From positions 214,740,997 through 214,804,996 of the forward strand of contig NC_081406.1 in assembly GCF_030272615.1 (NCBI RefSeq): 64,000 bases of DNA, written 5' to 3'. Positions within the stretch are counted from its first letter, which is position 1. Every line of letters starts with the position of its first letter. The DNA comes from Cryptomeria japonica. Lineage: Eukaryota; Streptophyta; Pinopsida; Cupressales; Cupressaceae. This document shows positions 24,740 through 37,055 of the stretch, piece by piece. The position numbers were made by a program, and so were the translations under genes. A model generated the notes under the pieces. That model ran no database searches. It saw only the letters and a program-made list of their open reading frames with translations, and had not been told where the DNA came from.

Positions 24740-27700
24740 AGTTTACCTCCTGAAGGGGCAGCACCCCTAATTCACCTCTTAAGTACATAAATGTAGTCTT
24801 TGGGAGAGGCTTGGTGAATATGTCTGCTAACTGCTCCTTACTGGAAACGTGTTCCTATGCAATCTCTTTGTTCTGAACCTTTTCCCTCAAGAAATGATAT
24901 TTAAGCTCAAAGTGCTTGGTTCTAGAATGTAAAATTGGATTCTTGGAGATGTTAATTGCACTAGTATTGTCACAAAATGTACTTACCAGTTTAGATATAG
25001 GAACTTTGAAGCCATTTAATACATGCTTCATCCAAATTGTCTGAGTGCAGTTCATGAAAGTTGCAACATACTCTACTTCTGCTGTAGACTAAGAGATATA
25101 ACTCTACTTCTTACTCATCCATGAGACCAGTCTACCACCGAGAAAGAATGCACCATCTATTGTGCTCTTCCAGTCATCCACATTACCTGCCCAATTAGCA
25201 TCTATGAATACTTTCAAGTTGAAATCCTTGTTGTATGGATACCATAATCCATAATCAATAGTTCCCTTCAGATACGTAAGAATCCGCTTGACTGCAACCA
25301 AGTGGGATTCTCTTAGACTTTTTTGGAACCTTGCAGTAATGCCAACTACATGTACAATATCTGGTTTGCTATGCACTACATAATGCAACTTACCAATAAT
25401 TGATCGGTATTCCTTCTCATCAACCAATGTCGAGTCATCCTCTTTGGATAGTTTACAACTGGTTTGCTATCTTCCATGCCAAAGGTCTTCAACATCTCTT
25501 TCACATACTTGGACTGAGTGATAAAGATTCCATCTTTCATCTGCTGAATCTATAGTCCAATGAAGAACTTAATCTCCCCTATGAGTGACATCTCAAACTC
25601 TTTCTTCATCTCATCTGCAAACTCATGACTCATCTTGACATCTCCACCAAAGATAATGTCATCAACAAATACCTCACAGATCAGGATCTGATCTCCTTCA
25701 GACTTCAAGTAGATATTGCTATCTTCGCTTGTTCTCTCAAACCCAATCTTCACAAGATGGGAGTGCAAGCATTCATACCATGCTCTAGGTGCCTGCTTTA
25801 GACCATATAAGGCTTTATGTAGCCTACACACCATGTCACTATTTTCAGATAGGGAAAACCCATCTGGTTGCTCTATCTACACTTCCTCTTCAAGTACACC
25901 ATTTAGGAATGCAGATTTTACATCTATTTGATATACTTTGAATCCTTTAAAAGCTGCATATGCTAGAAGCATAGAAACTCCTTCCTATCTGGCTACAGGA
26001 GCAAAGGTTTCTCCATAGTCTTCTCCTTCTTCTTGGGCATATCCTTTGCACACCAGTCTGGCTTTATTTCTAATTACTGTGCCATCCTCATTCAGCTTAT
26101 TTCTGAAAACCCATTTGGTACCAATGATATTTTTATGCTCTGGTCTGGGTACCAAAGACCATGTACCATTTCTCTCTATCTAGTCAAGTTCTTCTTCCAT
26201 TGCCTTGAGCCAGTCTTCATCTTTATGTGCCTCTTTGAATGATTTAGGCATGATTTTTGAGATCATACATGAGTTTTCTCTGACCTTTCTTCTTGTAAGG
26301 ATTTCTGCATCCTTATCTCCTATGATCTGCTTAGGATCATGATCCATCTTGACATATCGAGGAATGGTCTTGATGGATTCCTCTTGCTTTTCTTCTTCAT
26401 CCCCATCTCCATTAGTATCAGCATCTGCATCTACCAGTGTAGGAACACTGTTACTGGTACTCGGTTGACTAACAACTGGTTCCTAGAAGGTTACAACCGG
26501 TTCATTTACCACTTGCTCATTGTCGATTTCCTCAGTTTTCTCAGAGGTTTCATCAACTCTTACATTGATGCTTTCCATAATTCTCTGAGTCCTATTATTG
26601 AAACACTTGAGAGCTTTTCTCTTGGTGGAATATCCTAAGAATAGTCCATCATCACATTTTGCATCAAATTTGCTCTAGTGTTTGCTCCTCTTGATGTTAC
26701 ATTTGCTACCAAACACTCTAAAGTAACTAACAACAGGTGTGGTCCAATACTCATAAGGAGTTTTACCCTTACCTTTCTTAATGAGTATCCGGTTCATCAT
26801 GTAGACTACAGTACTCACTGCTTCTCTCCAAAAGGTGTGAGCTACCTTTCCTTGAATCAACATAGTTCTAGCTACTTCAACCATAGTCCAGTTATTCCTC
26901 TCTGCTAGGCCATTCTATTGTGGAGTCCGGGGGGTAGACAGTTGCCTCTTGATGCCATATTCTTCACAGTATTTGTTGAATTCACCGGAAGTGAATTCCC
27001 CTCCTTGATCATTTCTCAGGCACTTGATCTTTTACCGCTTTCCTTCTCCACTAATGCTCTGAAAGATTTGAACTTTACAAAAGCTTCAGACTTATCTTTC
27101 AAGAATATGACCCACACCATTCTTGAGCAGTCATCAGTGAGAATCATGAAGTACCTATCACCCTACACACTCCTAGTTTTCATAGGACCACACAAATCAG
27201 TATGCACAAGACCAAGCAAATTGTCAGCAATGAAAGGTTTACCTTTAAAGGTTGAGGAAGATATTTTCCCCAATTGACACTCTCTGCACAAGGTATTATC
27301 CAGTTTGCTTAGTGTTGACAACCCTCTAACTGCCTTGATCTTACTGGCCTTCACAATGTTATCAAAGTTTACATGGCAGAGTCTCCTATGCCATATCCAA
27401 CTATCATCAAATTTAGCCATAAGACATGTACTTATATTTGCATTCAGCTGAAATAGGTTACCTTTGGTCTGCATGCTAGTGGCCACCAATTCACCATTCT
27501 TTCCTTTGATTCTGCACACTCCATTCTTGAATTCCAGAGTGAGACCATTGTCATTCAACTGGGCAACACTCAGAAGGTTGTGTCTGAGACCATGAACCCA
27601 ATACACATTGTCAACACTACTCTTTCCGTTTAGATAGATGGACCCTCTGCCTTTGACCATACATGGTGCATCATTACCAAAGTGAACCACACCATCATCA

Positions 27701-28113
27701 TACTCTTCCAAAGATAGAAACTTGCTCCGGTCACTAGTCATATGGTGAGAACAACCACTATCAATAATCCACTCATTGGAATAATGAAAGTGGGAGACAA
27801 GAGCCTTCTTGTCTGACACATCTTCCTTGATAGCAACAAACACAATATCTTCAATTTCTTCTTCTTCTGATTCCTCATCTATGACACCTTCATCAACTGC
27901 CACAAAATAGTTTCTCCAGTTTCCTCCTTTGAATTTCTTGAACCTTTCCGGTTTGTCCTTGTTGTCACCATTAGGACAGTTTACAACAATATGTCCTATC
28001 CGGTTACAAGAAAAATATTTCAAAGAGAGCTTACCTCTGTATTTACCAGTTCCTTTAGGAAGTTTCCTGGTAAGAAGAGCTTCAAATACCATCATAATCT
28101 CCTCATCATCCAT
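24740..28113 (-). pseudogene. pol: Copia-B gag end and pol: protease, integrase, RT, RNase H
   Basis: Order on the minus strand: a gag knuckle with a changed first Cys (YFSCNRIGHIVVNC), then protease (WIIDSGCSHHMT, about 27760). The pre-integrase zinc module follows (WHRRLCH...CRECQLG, about 27390-27250), then the integrase core (HTDLCGPM to TPRTPQ...NGLAER, about 27200-26910). RT has LYGLKQAPRAWY and catalytic FVDDIIFGG near 25645-25674. RNase H has DANWAGNVDD (about 25195), and the end is DIFTKPLPK (about 24815). Order protease-integrase-RT-RNase H defines copia. I find at least two frameshifts and, with gag, about 14 TAG and 2 TAA but no TGA. Confidence 0.9.
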
Positions 28114-28862
28114 TTCTCTGCTCTATCTTGGTTCACCACTAGTGCTAGCTTCTTTTCCTTTTCTGGATGGTACAACAGAAGCTTTAAAAGCTTATTCAAT
28201 CTTTTGAACCCTACCATCAAAACTATTTAGCTCATAGGTTGTCAACTTTGCAATGATGGAGTCTAGGGATACCTTAGTCTTATATATTTTTCTCAACTCC
28301 TAAATAGAAGCAACCCTTATTGCATAGACTGATAATAAGGATCTCAAGACTTTGCTTACCATAGTGGAATCTTCCATTTTACCACCTGTACTCTTGATAT
28401 CTCCAACAACAGTTTTGATTCTTATTCCATACTATTGAATGGTCTGACCTTCAACCATCTACATGTCTTCAAACTTCCCTCTAAGGCTTTTTTCCTTAGC
28501 TTGTTTTAATTGCTCATCACCGCCATAGATATTTTCAAGAGTATCCCATACCTCTTTGGGATTTACCTTATCTTGGACATCAAGAAAATCAATGTCAGAC
28601 AAACTACTAATTAGGGCATCCATGACTTGCCCATTCTCCTACATCTCTCTCTTTTGGTCATCAGTGAGAGTACTGGTAGGGGCAACATAGGCATTCTCAA
28701 CATAGCTCCAGTGTTGAGCACCCATGCTTCTAATGTATATGTTCATTCTATCTTTCCATATACTGAAATTTTGTTTGTTGAACTTTGGACCTTCCCTCTT
28801 CATCATTAGACTGGAATCTTTACCTCAAGCGGTTAAGCTTATAACACAGAGGACCTGGAGGA
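28114..28862 (-). pseudogene. gag: Copia-B gag
   Basis: The minus-strand reading contains the standard copia gag pattern: SIWKDRMNIYIRS near the start, KEVWDTLENIYGG in the middle, and a basic stretch before the knuckle. It is broken by TAG codons, for example at 28639-28641. The start lies close to the primer site at 28864, leaving almost no leader. Confidence 0.8.
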
Positions 28863-28863
28863 T

Positions 28864-28875
28864 GCTCTGATACCA
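28864..28875 (-). promoter_or_regulatory. Copia-B primer-binding site
   Basis: The minus strand reads TGGTATCAGAGC, a 12/12 match to the plant copia Met-tRNA primer site, two bases inside the LTR. Confidence 0.95.
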
Positions 28876-28877
28876 AT

Positions 28878-30358
28878 TGATAACTCAATGATGAATGGAT
28901 AGTACCAAACTGGTACTGAGAGGGGGGGGTGAATCACTATAGGCAAAAACACAATCTTAAACCAATTTGTCAGCAGACACTGTGCTTTGACAGACAAACA
29001 GTAACACTGGTCTTAAACAGAGTACAATCGACAAAACCCAGAATAACTGAGACAAGCATAAACTGGTTGACACTTATCTTCTCATACAATCTAATACTTC
29101 ATTTCCATTTCACCCTAGTGCATGAACAGGTAATCTATCATCAAAGATACATATAAATAGCTAGATCAACATGATTTACCTTTAGACACAAATCACTTAA
29201 ACCATCACATGAATAACACCACACATGAAACATATTTTTTTCACGTGGAAACCCAATCTAGGAAAAACCATGATGGGGATGAATACCCACAAGATGTTTT
29301 TGAACTCTTTAGAAGTCCGCTCTGTTAGGAGCCTTGTCCAGTTAAAGACTGATACAACAGGTTCTATTAGGAACTGATCTTGTTAGGGATCACCCGGTTA
29401 AGGGATGGCTAGAATACCCAGTTAAGGGTTAAACCTTGTTAAAGGTTACCTTGTTAGAGGATTTCAAGAACTCAATGGTTTTTAGTCACCTTGTTAAAGG
29501 ATTTATAGTAAGCTGGTTAAAACTACCCTATTAAGGGATTTCCCAACTGTTGAAGTGGTTAGAGATCAACAAGTATTACATTGATCTGGTAACATTACTC
29601 AATGCTAATGCAGATCTTCTTTAGCTCCTCTTCACTTTTTGTACTTACACTCTGTAGGTATCACTTCTCTCTTCTAGTCGGGCAAGAATTAAGTATCTAT
29701 TCTCTTGGATACACACACACAACTTTTGCCAACAGCCTCAGAAAGAAACACAACATAGACCTTATAGGAAACAAATAGGTCAGTAGCATAAACCCTAAAC
29801 CCTAAACCTATTAGGTTAAGCAATTCAAATGGTTCAATCCTGATCGTTGAGCATATTGCATTAAATGCAACAGTCTTGAACCAATATCAAGATGTTCTCC
29901 ATCATTTGTTTTCCACCGATTTCATGGTGGCTGATAACCCATCACATGTTATCACCATTTACAGACTTCACACCTTCCGAGGTAGATAGGGACAATCTCC
30001 TTCATGTAAGATCCTTCATGCATACAAGGCTGACATGGCAACATGATCTATTCTTCGTTACAATGCTAACTCATCACACAAAGTCATTGATTGAGTCACA
30101 CAGGCTTGAGACACTTCAACCGAAAACCTTGAAGTTGAGACTACCAACCGGTAGTCATACAAAGCTTCCATGTGCCGGTTCCCATAACCACATGCTGGTT
30201 CACCTTAAACAAACACACCACTTCACTTTGGCACAAATGTCGATTCATAGTGTTATACTGGTTCTCACATATATCGGTTCTCTCCTCTTCAGCATATTGA
30301 CATCAATGACAACATACAATGTCATCATGTCCTCATACCGGTTCACATAATGCCAACA
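28878..30358 (-). repeat. Copia-B 5' LTR
   Basis: It begins TGTTGGCATTATGTG on the minus strand (right edge) and ends GAGTTATCA at 28878. It contains AACCCTAAACCC-like sequence around 29801, a short telomere-like string with no array. Confidence 0.9.
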
Positions 30359-30363
30359 TGAAC

Positions 30364-30640
30364 AAGTATGTGGTTCCTAAACATGTGGCTCCAGACAACT
30401 TGCCTCCATCGGGTGTTAGCATTATTCCAAAATAGCCTCTCCGATAGCCGATGGCAGACCTGATCACCAAAGAGAGATCCATCGAGTATCAGCTTAACAC
30501 CGAACAAGTCCACCTGATAGTCGATGCTACCTTGATGACCAAAGGCGACTTCATTGGGTCATCGAGATGACTTCAAATTTGCTACTCTAAGTTCTGTAAT
30601 AGATGATTCTTAAGATGGACTTGCTAAAGGGAGGGCACAG
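30364..30640. other. Host sequence right of Copia-B, including the right direct-repeat copy
   Basis: No gene is recognised. The stretch 30603-30644 repeats 23022-23066. Copia-C coding sequence starts shortly after. Confidence 0.45.
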
Positions 30641-30659
30641 AAGAAGAAGGGATAAAATA

Positions 30660-31977
30660 ACAAACCTAGAGCGGTTAAAGAGCCTAAAGAAGGAATTGAT
30701 TACAATGAAACCTTTGCACCAGTAGCTATAATTGAGTTAGTCAAATTATTCTTAGCTTTTGCAATGCACAAGAGCTATAAAGTATATCAAATGGATGTTA
30801 AATGTGCATTTTTGAATGGTGATCTTGAAGAGGAAGTTTACATTGAACAACTTGATGGATTTCCTTTGACAACAAAGATATGGTTTGCAGGTTAAGGAAA
30901 GCTTTATATGGATTAAAGCAAGCTCCTAGAGCTTGGTATGCTAGATTGGACAAATATCTTTTGAAGTTTGGTTACACCAAAGGTAATGCTAATAGAAATC
31001 TATATTTGAAAGTGACTAATGATGATATCTTGGTTATCGAAGTTTTTGTTGATGATATTATTTTTGGAGGAGAAGATGGATTGTGTAAAGACTTTTCTAA
31101 TAAGATGTAGGAATAATTTGAAATGTCTATGATTAGGGAGATAAAATTCTTTTTAGGATTGCAGATTTCACAAACTCATAAAGGTATATTCATAAATCAA
31201 TCAAAGTACTTGAAGTAATTACTTAAGAAATTTGGCATGGAAAACACTAAACCGGTAAGTACACCTATGACTACAACTGATAAACTATCATTGAAGGATG
31301 AATCAACACTTGTTAATCCAATGAGAAACAAGTCTATGATATGATGTTTACTATATTTGACACAAACAGTATGCATTGTTTCAAGATTTCAAAGTAATCA
31401 TAAATAAAATCATGAATCAGCAGTGAAAAGGATTTTTTGGTATCTACAAGGCACAACAAATCTTGACTTATGGTATCCTAAAGATGAAAATTTTGATTTA
31501 TGTGCATACACAGCTACAAATTGGGCAGGAGATGTAGATGACAGAAAGAGCACCACCAGTGGAGCATTCTTTCTTGGTAGCAGATTAATTTCATGGTTGA
31601 GCAAGAAAAAGAGTTGCACATCTTTATCAACAACAGAATCATAATATGTTGCAGCAGCAACTAATTGTACCCAGGTATTATGGATTAAGAAAATGTTGAA
31701 GGATGTAAAGGTAAAATGCAAAGAACCTATAACCATTTACTGTGATAATATGGCAAAAATTGATATATCTAAGAATCTAGTATTTCACTCCAAAACTAAA
31801 CATGTTTCTATCAAATTTAATTTTCTAAAAGAGAATGTTGAAGAAAAAGAAGTGAAATTGGTTTATGTGAATACTAAAGAGCAGATTGCAGACATCTTTA
31901 CTGAGCCTTTGCCTAAGGAAACTTTTGAATATCTAAGAGAGAAACTTGGAGTTATACCCTCACCAATAGAGACATAG
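30660..31977 (+). pseudogene. Copia-C pol fragment: RT and RNase H
   Basis: It begins inside RT (EGIDYNETFAPVA), then QMDVKCAFLNGDLEEEVY, LYGLKQAPRAWYARLD and catalytic FVDDIIFGG near 31050. RNase H follows (WAGDVDDRKSTTSG, about 31530) and the element's usual end (IADIFTEPLPKETFEYLREKLG, split by no gap) at 31977. Gag, protease, integrase and the 5' LTR are missing, so the element is 5'-truncated. Stops such as the TAG at 31108 break the frame. Closely related in motif spelling to Copia-A and Copia-B. Confidence 0.85.
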
Positions 31978-32350
31978 ACAGTTGATGCTTGTCATCAAAC
32001 TGACAAAATTAATAGAGAAATATTTTTCCGGCTTTGATGAGGAGAGATACTTCTTAGTGGGAGTAGTTGGATAAATTGGATAAGTCAGTATTTTGTAATA
32101 AGTTCTATGAATTGTTTGTATTGGGTTTTGTATTGCTTTGCAATTTGATGTCAAAGGGGGAGATATATCTATGGAAAAACACATTATCTTTTGGGGAGAC
32201 ATTATTCATTGGGGGAGAGATTTTTACTCTCTGTATCTATATTTTGATGATATCTTTGGGAGATTGTTGTTTTTTGGTTTTTGGCATTTCTGCTTTGGCA
32301 CTTAGATGGCTTTTCCATCTTGTGTTGCCATCAATGTCAAAGGGGGAGAT
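31978..32350 (+). other. Copia-C 3' untranslated region with duplicated polypurine tracts
   Basis: Two copies of (G/A)ATGTCAAAGGGGGAGAT (32147-32164 and 32333-32350) stand 186 bp apart, with further GGGGGAGA blocks near 32194 and 32213. Only the second adjoins the LTR. Copia-A has a comparable series at 42670-42798 and 47430-47442. Confidence 0.7.
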
Positions 32351-33412
32351 TTTTGGTATTATGGATGTGTTGCATTGGTTTTTTCATTGATTTCAACACT
32401 CGTCAACACCTATCAACACTTGGAGATCTTTGGTTATGTTCACCAGCATGTTTAGTGACTTATGCATAGTCACTGGTATCTGGTTCACCAGCGGGTTATA
32501 TTGTTCGCCGGCCCTGAGGATGATCTATTATCATCTTGAGATTACTTGGTTATGTTGAAGACATTATTTGGACACTTGGTTTTGGTGATTTGATTATTGG
32601 TCTAATTGAGTTTGCATATTTGTTGCTACTGGCAAATAGGTCTAGGTTATGTACTGGCAAGCATTATCTATTCCAGTTCAGCACGACACATTATGGAGAT
32701 GATTTATTGTTTGGTTATTATTGTAAATGCATTGAGCTGACATCATGCATCGCATATTGATTCATTTTTAATTGATTTAATTGTAATATTCTTAGTGAGA
32801 TGACCTACACATTTGGTCTTAGGTTTTGGTATATATGTAAGATCTCATTTGTGAGATTAAGTAAGGAAGAGGAAGTGAAAAAGGATTGTAATAAGGTATA
32901 AGAAAAGCTATACACGTAGACATCATTTGAAGATTCAAGGAAGGTATGAAGAAGACAATCAGAGATTAACCGATACTGAATCCAGCATATGAAGATGCTA
33001 TTTTGAGCAATACATTATCATTGGATTTAACCATGCAATTGTAGTCAACATGACTCCCATTTTGCGATTGAGCAGTGAGCTTTAGGTCGTTGGCCTTTCT
33101 GCATCTAAAGAGCTCATTTGTGCACACATATTATCTACAGTAGTATCATCTAATTGTGGGTAAGGTTTTCGATTGTGGTTTTTCTCCTTATAGGGTTTCC
33201 ACGTACAAATATCTATGTTATCTATTCTGGATATTATTTGTCTTTCTGTTTCATGCATTAAACTTTACCAACATTGTGATTAACTATTAAAACTGTCAAC
33301 CGACATAAAGTTTGGTTTACCGGTATTATGCACTAGGTTTGGTTATGTTATATTTGGGTTGAAATTAATAGACAACTAATTCAGCCCCCCTCTTAGCTGC
33401 CTCTAGGTCCTA
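32351..33412 (+). repeat. Copia-C 3' LTR
   Basis: The start TTTTGGTATTATG corresponds to TGTTGGCATTATG of Copia-B. The C-rich block TTCAGCCCCCCTCT lies near 33379, as in all copia LTRs here. The end at about 33412 is inferred from where LINE coding sequence resumes. A TATATAT box candidate is near 32830. Confidence 0.65.
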
Positions 33413-36400
33413 AAATCTTCTTCAGACTAAAGTTGATCATACTGTTGATTTTTTCGATCATAGGAACCTCAATTTTATTGATTACCCACTTCACCTCTAA
33501 TTTTTTATTTTTGAAAAGATGCCTATTCCTTTCCTTCCACAATTCCCAAGTTATGGTAGATGGAAAAGATATCCATAAGCCTTCAAATAGATAGCCTTTT
33601 CTTAGATTGGGCTAGGCTTTGAGCATTCCTAAAATAGTTTGAGGAAAGGCAGAGGACTAGCCTAGTTTTTGGGTAAACCACATCCAACATTGGTTTGCAT
33701 AGTTGCAGTTAAGGAGGTGGTTTGTGTCCTCTTCATCCTTTTCACATAGAGGGCATATACTAGGTCCCTCATACCCCATCCTCCTAAATTTTTCAGCAGT
33801 CAAGAGCTTATTATGGAGAGAAAGTCATGTGAAGACTCTAGCCTTGGGTAGGCAATACCTGTCCCAACAGAGTTTTAGATGTAGCTTTGTCTTGGGTCTA
33901 AGTTGAGCTTTAGTGATGTGATTATACCCATCCTTGGAGTTGTATTCCCCATTCATGGAGCCATCCCAAACAAGCCTATCCTTGCCTAGACTAAAGGAGA
34001 TGTTTCTAACTTTTAGAATTTCCATGAGTTTATCTTTATCCCTTACAGGGATATCCTCATTTTCTCTGACTATCCATTTCCACCTCACTCCATCCTCTAA
34101 GGGGGAAATGTAGGTCCCAATTAGTTTCCCTCTATTTGATTCTAGGAGTGCTCTTGAAGGCCTAAAGTCATGGATTTTCTCGATCACCTTATACCCTCCC
34201 CAAGAGTCTGACCAAAACAAGGTATCTTCCCCTGACCCTAGGTTCCATGTGAGTTTATCTATGATAATATTTCTACATTCCAGCATAAAGTTCCATATGT
34301 GAGAGCCTCTGGGCGGATTGTTCTCTCTAAATATTTGGATAGTGTTCTTTAAGGTATTTATGGTACAAGATTATCACCCATTTTAAATGGGGATGTCAGA
34401 ACATTCTCCATACTAACCTAGCCCCAAGGGCCTTGCTTTGGTCACGAATATTTTTAATGCTAGCTCCTCCCTCTTCTTTTGGTCTACAAATCTTATCCCA
34501 AGATAGGAGTGATATTTTCTTATCTTCATTGGCACCTTGCCAAAAGAAAGTTCTAAGGTGTTTATTTAGCTCATCCCATTTTTTAGCTGATAAATTATGA
34601 CAAGAAAGTTGGTAAATGGGCATTGTTGCCAGAACTGATTTGACCAAGGTTGCCCTACCTCCAGAGGACAACCGTTTCCCTTTCCAAGTTTTAATTTTCT
34701 TCTTGATTTTTTCCACCATGTGGTCCCAAGACTTCGATGTCCTTCTCCCCTTATCCAAAGGGTTGCCTAAATATTTGCATGGGAGGAGACTAGGCTTGAT
34801 CTCCAAAAACCTACATATCTCTTTCTCGGATGCAGTTTCTATGTTGAACATGAACACATCTGACTTCTCCAAATTGACCTCTTGACCTGAGGCTTCCATG
34901 TAGGATTTGAGGATACCTTTGAAGTCCCTTGCTTCCCTAATGTTTCCTTGACCAAAAATAATTGTATCATCTACAAATTGCTAGTGGGTTATGGGAGTTA
35001 GACCACTAGTAATGGGTATACCTATGATTCCACCCTCTTCCCTAGCCTTTGAGATAGACCTACCAAGAGCCTCTGCCATAATGATGAAGAGATAAGGAGA
35101 CATAGGGTATCCTTGCCTAAGTCCCCTAGAGCTACTAAAAAAACCTTCAGGTGTGTCATTGATCATGACAGAGAATTTGGGGGTGGATATGCATTCAAAA
35201 ATAAGGTTGATCCAAGATTTGGTAAAGCCAAATGCTTCCAAACATTTGCATAAAAATCTCCAATCCACTTTTTCATATGCCTTACTTATATCTAATTTGA
35301 CCAGCATGCTTGGTGCTCCATTATGCTGGCCCAAATGTATAGCTTCTTGAGCTATGATTACCCCGTCATAGATTGATCTATCAGGCACAAATCCTGTTTG
35401 TTCTTCGCTAATGATGATGGGGAGAATTTTTTGAAGTCTAGTTGCTAGAGTTTTGGTAAGTAGTTTATAAAGGGTATTACACAAAGCTATGGGCCTATAT
35501 TCATTAAAGCTATTAGGTTTCTCTTATTTCGGAATCAGAACTAAGAAAGTATTGTTGATATCCTTCAGTATCTTACCTAAGTTTCTAACACCCTCTAAGG
35601 CCTCAATGATTTCTCAAACCATAAAACCCCAACATTTTTGGAAGAAACTGGTTGGGAAGCCATCTAGGCCCGGAGCCTTATCTTGATTCATTTTCATGAG
35701 GGTAGTTTTAACCTCCTCCTCTATAAATTTCTTAAGCAGACATTTGTTGTGTTCTGCGTCAATGAGTTTTGGAATATTTCTAATTATATTATGTTGGCCA
35801 CTAAGGTTGGAACCAATAGTATTCTTAAGGATTCCTTCAAAAAACCTTACCGCTTACTCTACCACCTTTGGCGGGTCTTCTGGATTTACTCCTTGGTAGT
35901 TCTTAATGTTGGAGATTTAGTTTACCCATCATTTCTACTTGGTACTATTATGAAAGAACTTTGTGTTGCGATCTCCATCTTTCAACCATGTTTCTTTGGA
36001 TTTTTGTCTCCAGAAGATTTCTTATTTTTCCAGAATCTCTTCATACTCTTTTAGTAATATTTTTTCCTTTAAGAAGAGAGGTTCATCGATCCCTCAATCC
36101 AAAACTTCCCTATTAACATCCTTGAGGTCCTTTTCTACTAAAAGTTTTTTATCAAAGGTGTTACCAAAGTGCTCTCTATTCCAGTCCAAGAGCCTCCTTT
36201 TGATTAACTTTAGTTTGTTTGCAATAATATACATCATTGAACTTGAGAATAATGATTCACTCCACCATTGTTCAATCAGGTTGATGATGTTATCATCCTT
36301 ATACCACATGTTCTCAAATTTGAACAAGCAGTTTCTTGGTCCTTGTTCTGCCAAGATGTTAAGTTGGAGTGGATAATGGTCAGAACCGGATAAAGGTAGG

Positions 36401-37055
36401 ATCTCTACTTTCATAGTGTAATTGAAATTCATAAGCCCCCATGGATAAAATATCTATCAAGCTTTTCAGCAATATTGCTAAAGCCTTTCCTTCTATTGTT
36501 CCATGTAAAGGTGTTCTCTACTGTCTAGATTTCCAACAAAGAATTCCTATTGATCCAATCATTGAAGTCCAGTGCCACGATAGGTAACTTATTACTACCT
36601 CCTCTTTTGTCTGATGCCTTAGTGATGGCATTGAAATCTCCTCCAATAATAAACATCTCATTCAGATTGTTTCTTAGGAAAGTCTCAAGTTCCCACCAGA
36701 CTTGAGCTTTATCCTTGTTCTGAATAGGACCATAAACATTGATCGGGTTAAATCTTAACTTATTATTATAGCAGTTTGCCTTTCCATCTATCTAGTTTTG
36801 TGTTATCTCTGATGGTGTAAAAGAGGAATATCTAGAATCCCAGATGATTGTTAAGCCTCCCAAAGCCCCATGAGTTGGGGAATACTTTAGTTTTCTAAAA
36901 CCTAATTTCTTCTCAAAGAGGTCTATCTCGGTTGAGTTCATTTTAGTTTCTTGGATTAGAATTATGTCTGGATTTGATTCAGATATACAATGTTTTATGA
37001 TACACTTCTTGTTAGGGGCATTCATGCCCCTAACATTCCATGATAAGACTTTCAT
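33413..37055 (-). pseudogene. LINE ORF2: endonuclease, reverse transcriptase, zf-RVT
   Basis: It starts at ATG 37055 with the endonuclease (MKVLSWNVRGMNAPNKK, ILIQETKM). RT follows: GFVPDRSIYDGVIIAQE, KLDISKAYEKVDW and GLRQGYPMSPYLF, then catalytic FVDD near 34968-34979 just after a TAG. After RT comes the plant L1 connector (LPCKYLGNPLDKG, GGRATLVKSVLATMPIY). The C-terminal zf-RVT zinc finger (ICPLCEKDEEDTNHLL) lies near 33750. Stops and frameshifts break it. The reading is cut near 33413 by the copia LTR. Function: nicks target DNA and primes reverse transcription there. Confidence 0.9.

Larger units (their letters stand above)
23277..30358 (-). mobile_element. Copia-B: near-complete Ty1/copia retrotransposon
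   Basis: LTRs at 23277-24494 and 28878-30358 flank gag and pol on the minus strand. A perfect Met-tRNA primer site (28864-28875) adjoins the right LTR and a polypurine tract adjoins the left LTR (24495-24507). The flanks CGAAC (23272-23276) and TGAAC (30359-30363) differ by one base, as expected for an aged target duplication. The left LTR lacks about 230 bp found in the right one (around 29663-29893). Confidence 0.9.

Noticed and set aside
29795-29815. Telomere-like AACCCTAAACCC string
   Set aside because: Only about two and a half units inside a copia LTR, with no array.
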